This document shows positions 5,222 to 7,188 of a DNA stretch of 7,188 nucleotides, one piece after another. The notes beneath the pieces were generated by a model, which worked only from the letters and a program-made list of their open reading frames with translations, had not been told where the DNA came from and ran no database searches. The stretch's first letter is position 1. Each line of letters starts with the position of its first letter. The DNA is from Pseudomonadota bacterium. GTDB lineage: Bacteria; Pseudomonadota; Alphaproteobacteria; Rhizobiales; Xanthobacteraceae. The DNA lies in contig JAEYTQ010000278.1 in assembly GCA_023433965.1 (NCBI GenBank), positions 1 through 7,188 on the forward strand. The letters run 5' to 3'. The position numbers and the translations under genes were made by a program.

Positions 5222-7188
5222 ATGGACGCCTCAAGCTACATTCGCTGGTTCAGGGACATCCGTCTTGCCGACGTGCCGCTGGTCGGAGGCAAGACCGCGT
5301 CGCTGGGCGAATTGTATTCGGCGCTGACGCCGGCGGGCGTCAAGGTCCCGAACGGCTTTGCGCTGACCGCCGCCTCCTATCGCGACGCCCTGAGCGAAGC
5401 CGGGGCGTGGGACAAGCTCGCCCCCCTGCTCGCGGGCGTCGACAAGCGGCGGATCGCCGATCTCGCCCGTCGCGCCGCTGCCGCGCGCGCGATCGTTTAC
5501 GCGGCCACCGACGGCAAGGATCTGCGCAACCAGGTCGCACAGGCGTACCGGCAGCTGGAGCAGGAGTACGGACGGAACGTCGCCGTCGCGGTGCGAAGTT
5601 CAGCCACTGCCGAAGATCTGCCGACCGCGAGCTTCGCCGGCCAGCACGACAGTTTCCTCAACATCAGCGGCGCGGACGCGCTGACGGAAGCGTGCCGCCG
5701 TTGCTTTGCCTCGCTGTTCACGGATCGTGCGATCTCCTACCGGATCGACAATGGTTTCGATCACTTCAAGGTCGCGCTGTCGGTTGCGGTGATGAAGATG
5801 GTCCGCTCGGACCTCGCGGCAAGCGGCGTCACCTTCACGCTCGACACCGAGACCGGGTTTCGCGACGTCGTATTCGTGACCGGCGTCTACGGGCTTGGGG
5901 AGAACATCGTGCAGGGCGTCGTCGACCCCGACGAATTCTACGTCCACAAGCCGACCTTCAACGCAGGCTTCCGCGCGGTCCTGTCGCGCCGACTGGGATC
6001 CAAGGCAAAGCGGATGGTCTACGGCCGCGGACCCAATGCGACCCGGAACGTCGCGACGCCGACGCGTGAGCGCCAGCGATTCTGCATCAACGACGACGAG
6101 GTCCTGACGCTGGCCGAATGTGCGCTGCTCGTCGAGAAGCACTACTCGCAAAAGGCCGGCAAGCCGACCCCGATGGACGTGGAATGGGCCAAGGACGGCA
6201 AGGATGGTTCGCTCTACATCATCCAGGCCAGGCCCGAGACGGTCGCCTCCCGCCGCACGCCGGAGGCTCTCGAGAATTATGTCCTGGAAGCGCGAGGGAC
6301 GGCGCTGGCCGAAGGCCGCGCCGTCGGAGAGAAGATCGCGGCGGGACGCATCCGACTGATCAGGAACGAGCAGGAGCTGCGGAAATTCCGTCCCGGCGAG
6401 GTGCTGGTCGCGACCGCGACGCGCCCGGACTGGGAGCCAGTCATGAAGCTCGCCGCCGCCATCGTGACCGATCACGGCGGCCGGACCTGCCATGCCGCCA
6501 TCATCGCACGCGAGCTCGGCGTGCCCGCCGTGGTCGGAACCGGCGGCTTCAGCAAGAAAGCGAAGACCGGCACGGCCGTGACGGTGTCCTGCGCGGAAGG
6601 GGACATCGGCCACGTCTTCGAGGGCGTCCTGCCGTACGAGGTCGAACGGACCGCGACCGAAAGCATCCAGAAGCCGCGCACCGAAATCATGGTGAACCTC
6701 GGCAATCCCGAGGTCGCATTCAAGACCGCATCCCTGCCGAGCGACGGCGTCGGCCTTGCCCGCATGGAGTTCATCATCAACCAGCACATCGGAATCCATC
6801 CGATGGCGCTCGCCTGCCCCGACAAGGTGAGATCGGCGCGGGACCGCCAGAAGATCAAGCTCCTGACCGCACGCCACAAGCAGCCGTCCGAATTCTTCAT
6901 CGAGCGGCTTTCGGAAGGAGTCGGCACCATCGCTGCGGCATTCCATCCCCGTCCGGTGATCGTGCGGCTCTCCGATTTCAAGACCAATGAATATGCGAAC
7001 CTTCTCGGCGGCGCCGACTTCGAACCGCGCGAGGAGAACCCGATGCTCGGCTTTCGCGGCGCCGCGCGCTACGCGCACCCCGCCTACGCGCAAGGGTTCG
7101 CATTGGAATGCGCGGCCATGAAGCGGGTGCGCGAGACCATGGGCCTCACCAACCTCAAGATCATGATTCCGTTCTGCCGGCGTGTCGA
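5222..7188 (+). CDS. ppsA: Phosphoenolpyruvate synthase, 3' end beyond the window
   Basis: PEP synthase converts pyruvate, ATP and water to PEP, AMP and phosphate through a phosphohistidine, feeding gluconeogenesis. The frame stays open to the window edge, giving 655 codons of a protein usually near 790. The N-terminal ATP-grasp/pyruvate-phosphate dikinase domain (about 10-345) shows VGGKTASLGEL with K24, VRSSATAEDLPTASFAGQ (124-141, R125) and MDVEW...IIQARPET (E321, Q335, R337). The swivelling phosphohistidine domain (about 385-465) contains TDHGGRTCHAAIIARELG with catalytic H424, close to H421 of E. coli PpsA. The C-terminal PEP/pyruvate TIM barrel starts near 490 and includes GLARMEF (R514), VRLSDFKTNEYANLLGG (R582) and ENPMLGFRGAARY (R612). 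The FKTNEY segment and overall order mark PEP synthase rather than pyruvate phosphate dikinase. The missing part should hold the final barrel strands and catalytic cysteine. It is divergent from the transporter gene and probably under the FixK-like site at 5139-5152. Confidence 0.95.
   Translation, partial: MDASSYIRWFRDIRLADVPLVGGKTASLGELYSALTPAGVKVPNGFALTAASYRDALSEAGAWDKLAPLLAGVDKRRIADLARRAAAARAIVYAATDGKDLRNQVAQAYRQLEQEYGRNVAVAVRSSATAEDLPTASFAGQHDSFLNISGADALTEACRRCFASLFTDRAISYRIDNGFDHFKVALSVAVMKMVRSDLAASGVTFTLDTETGFRDVVFVTGVYGLGENIVQGVVDPDEFYVHKPTFNAGFRAVLSRRLGSKAKRMVYGRGPNATRNVATPTRERQRFCINDDEVLTLAECALLVEKHYSQKAGKPTPMDVEWAKDGKDGSLYIIQARPETVASRRTPEALENYVLEARGTALAEGRAVGEKIAAGRIRLIRNEQELRKFRPGEVLVATATRPDWEPVMKLAAAIVTDHGGRTCHAAIIARELGVPAVVGTGGFSKKAKTGTAVTVSCAEGDIGHVFEGVLPYEVERTATESIQKPRTEIMVNLGNPEVAFKTASLPSDGVGLARMEFIINQHIGIHPMALACPDKVRSARDRQKIKLLTARHKQPSEFFIERLSEGVGTIAAAFHPRPVIVRLSDFKTNEYANLLGGADFEPREENPMLGFRGAARYAHPAYAQGFALECAAMKRVRETMGLTNLKIMIPFCRRV

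Noticed and set aside
5600..7093. Minus-strand 497-codon frame opposite ppsA
   Set aside because: The + strand encodes PEP synthase with all expected motifs; the antisense frame is a codon-bias shadow.

Overview
The window is GC-rich, and its genes use G or C heavily at third codon positions. The protein relatives and the regulatory sites suggest an alphaproteobacterium of the Bradyrhizobium/Rhodopseudomonas type (order Hyphomicrobiales). That placement is an inference from recalled family features, not a database match.

Layout. Positions 3-371 hold what looks like a decayed groEL chaperonin gene on the + strand: blocks of recognisable GroEL sequence in the right order, but in shifting frames, with stops and large internal deletions. 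Its 3' end is overlapped from the other strand by a small two-helix membrane protein gene (354-533, -), followed by a perfect 14-bp hairpin (609-643) and an Hsp20 small heat-shock gene (651-1172, -). A regulatory intergenic region (1173-1566) separates hsp20 from a divergent two-gene unit on the + strand: a family 1 beta-glucosidase (1567-3045), then 4 bases later a PfkB/Pfk-2-type phosphofructokinase (3050-3991). A gene for a SbmA/BacA/YddA-like transporter membrane domain without an ATPase domain (3978-5102, -) converges on pfkB and overlaps it by 14 bases. A second divergent region (5103-5221) leads into phosphoenolpyruvate synthase (5222 to the window edge, 655 of roughly 790 codons present).

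The most informative pattern is regulatory. Three FNR/FixK-type sites (TTGA-N6-TCAA or the FixK variant TTGA-N6-GCAA) lie at 1242-1255, 1527-1540 and 5139-5152, and every divergent intergenic region carries at least one. Two of them (hsp20 and ppsA) sit about 41 bases upstream of a predicted transcription start, with a -10-like hexamer in the right place and a leader of about 36 bases. This is class II FNR/FixK activator geometry. The window therefore reads as part of a low-oxygen regulon joining protein protection (Hsp20, and formerly a GroEL) with a rearranged glycolytic/gluconeogenic node: glucoside hydrolysis, fructose-6-phosphate phosphorylation and pyruvate/PEP interconversion.

I see no mobile element, CRISPR array, tRNA or rRNA, and no clearly novel multi-gene system. 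The notable items are the groEL fossil, the coordinated FixK-like sites, and the transporter membrane domain lacking its ATPase.
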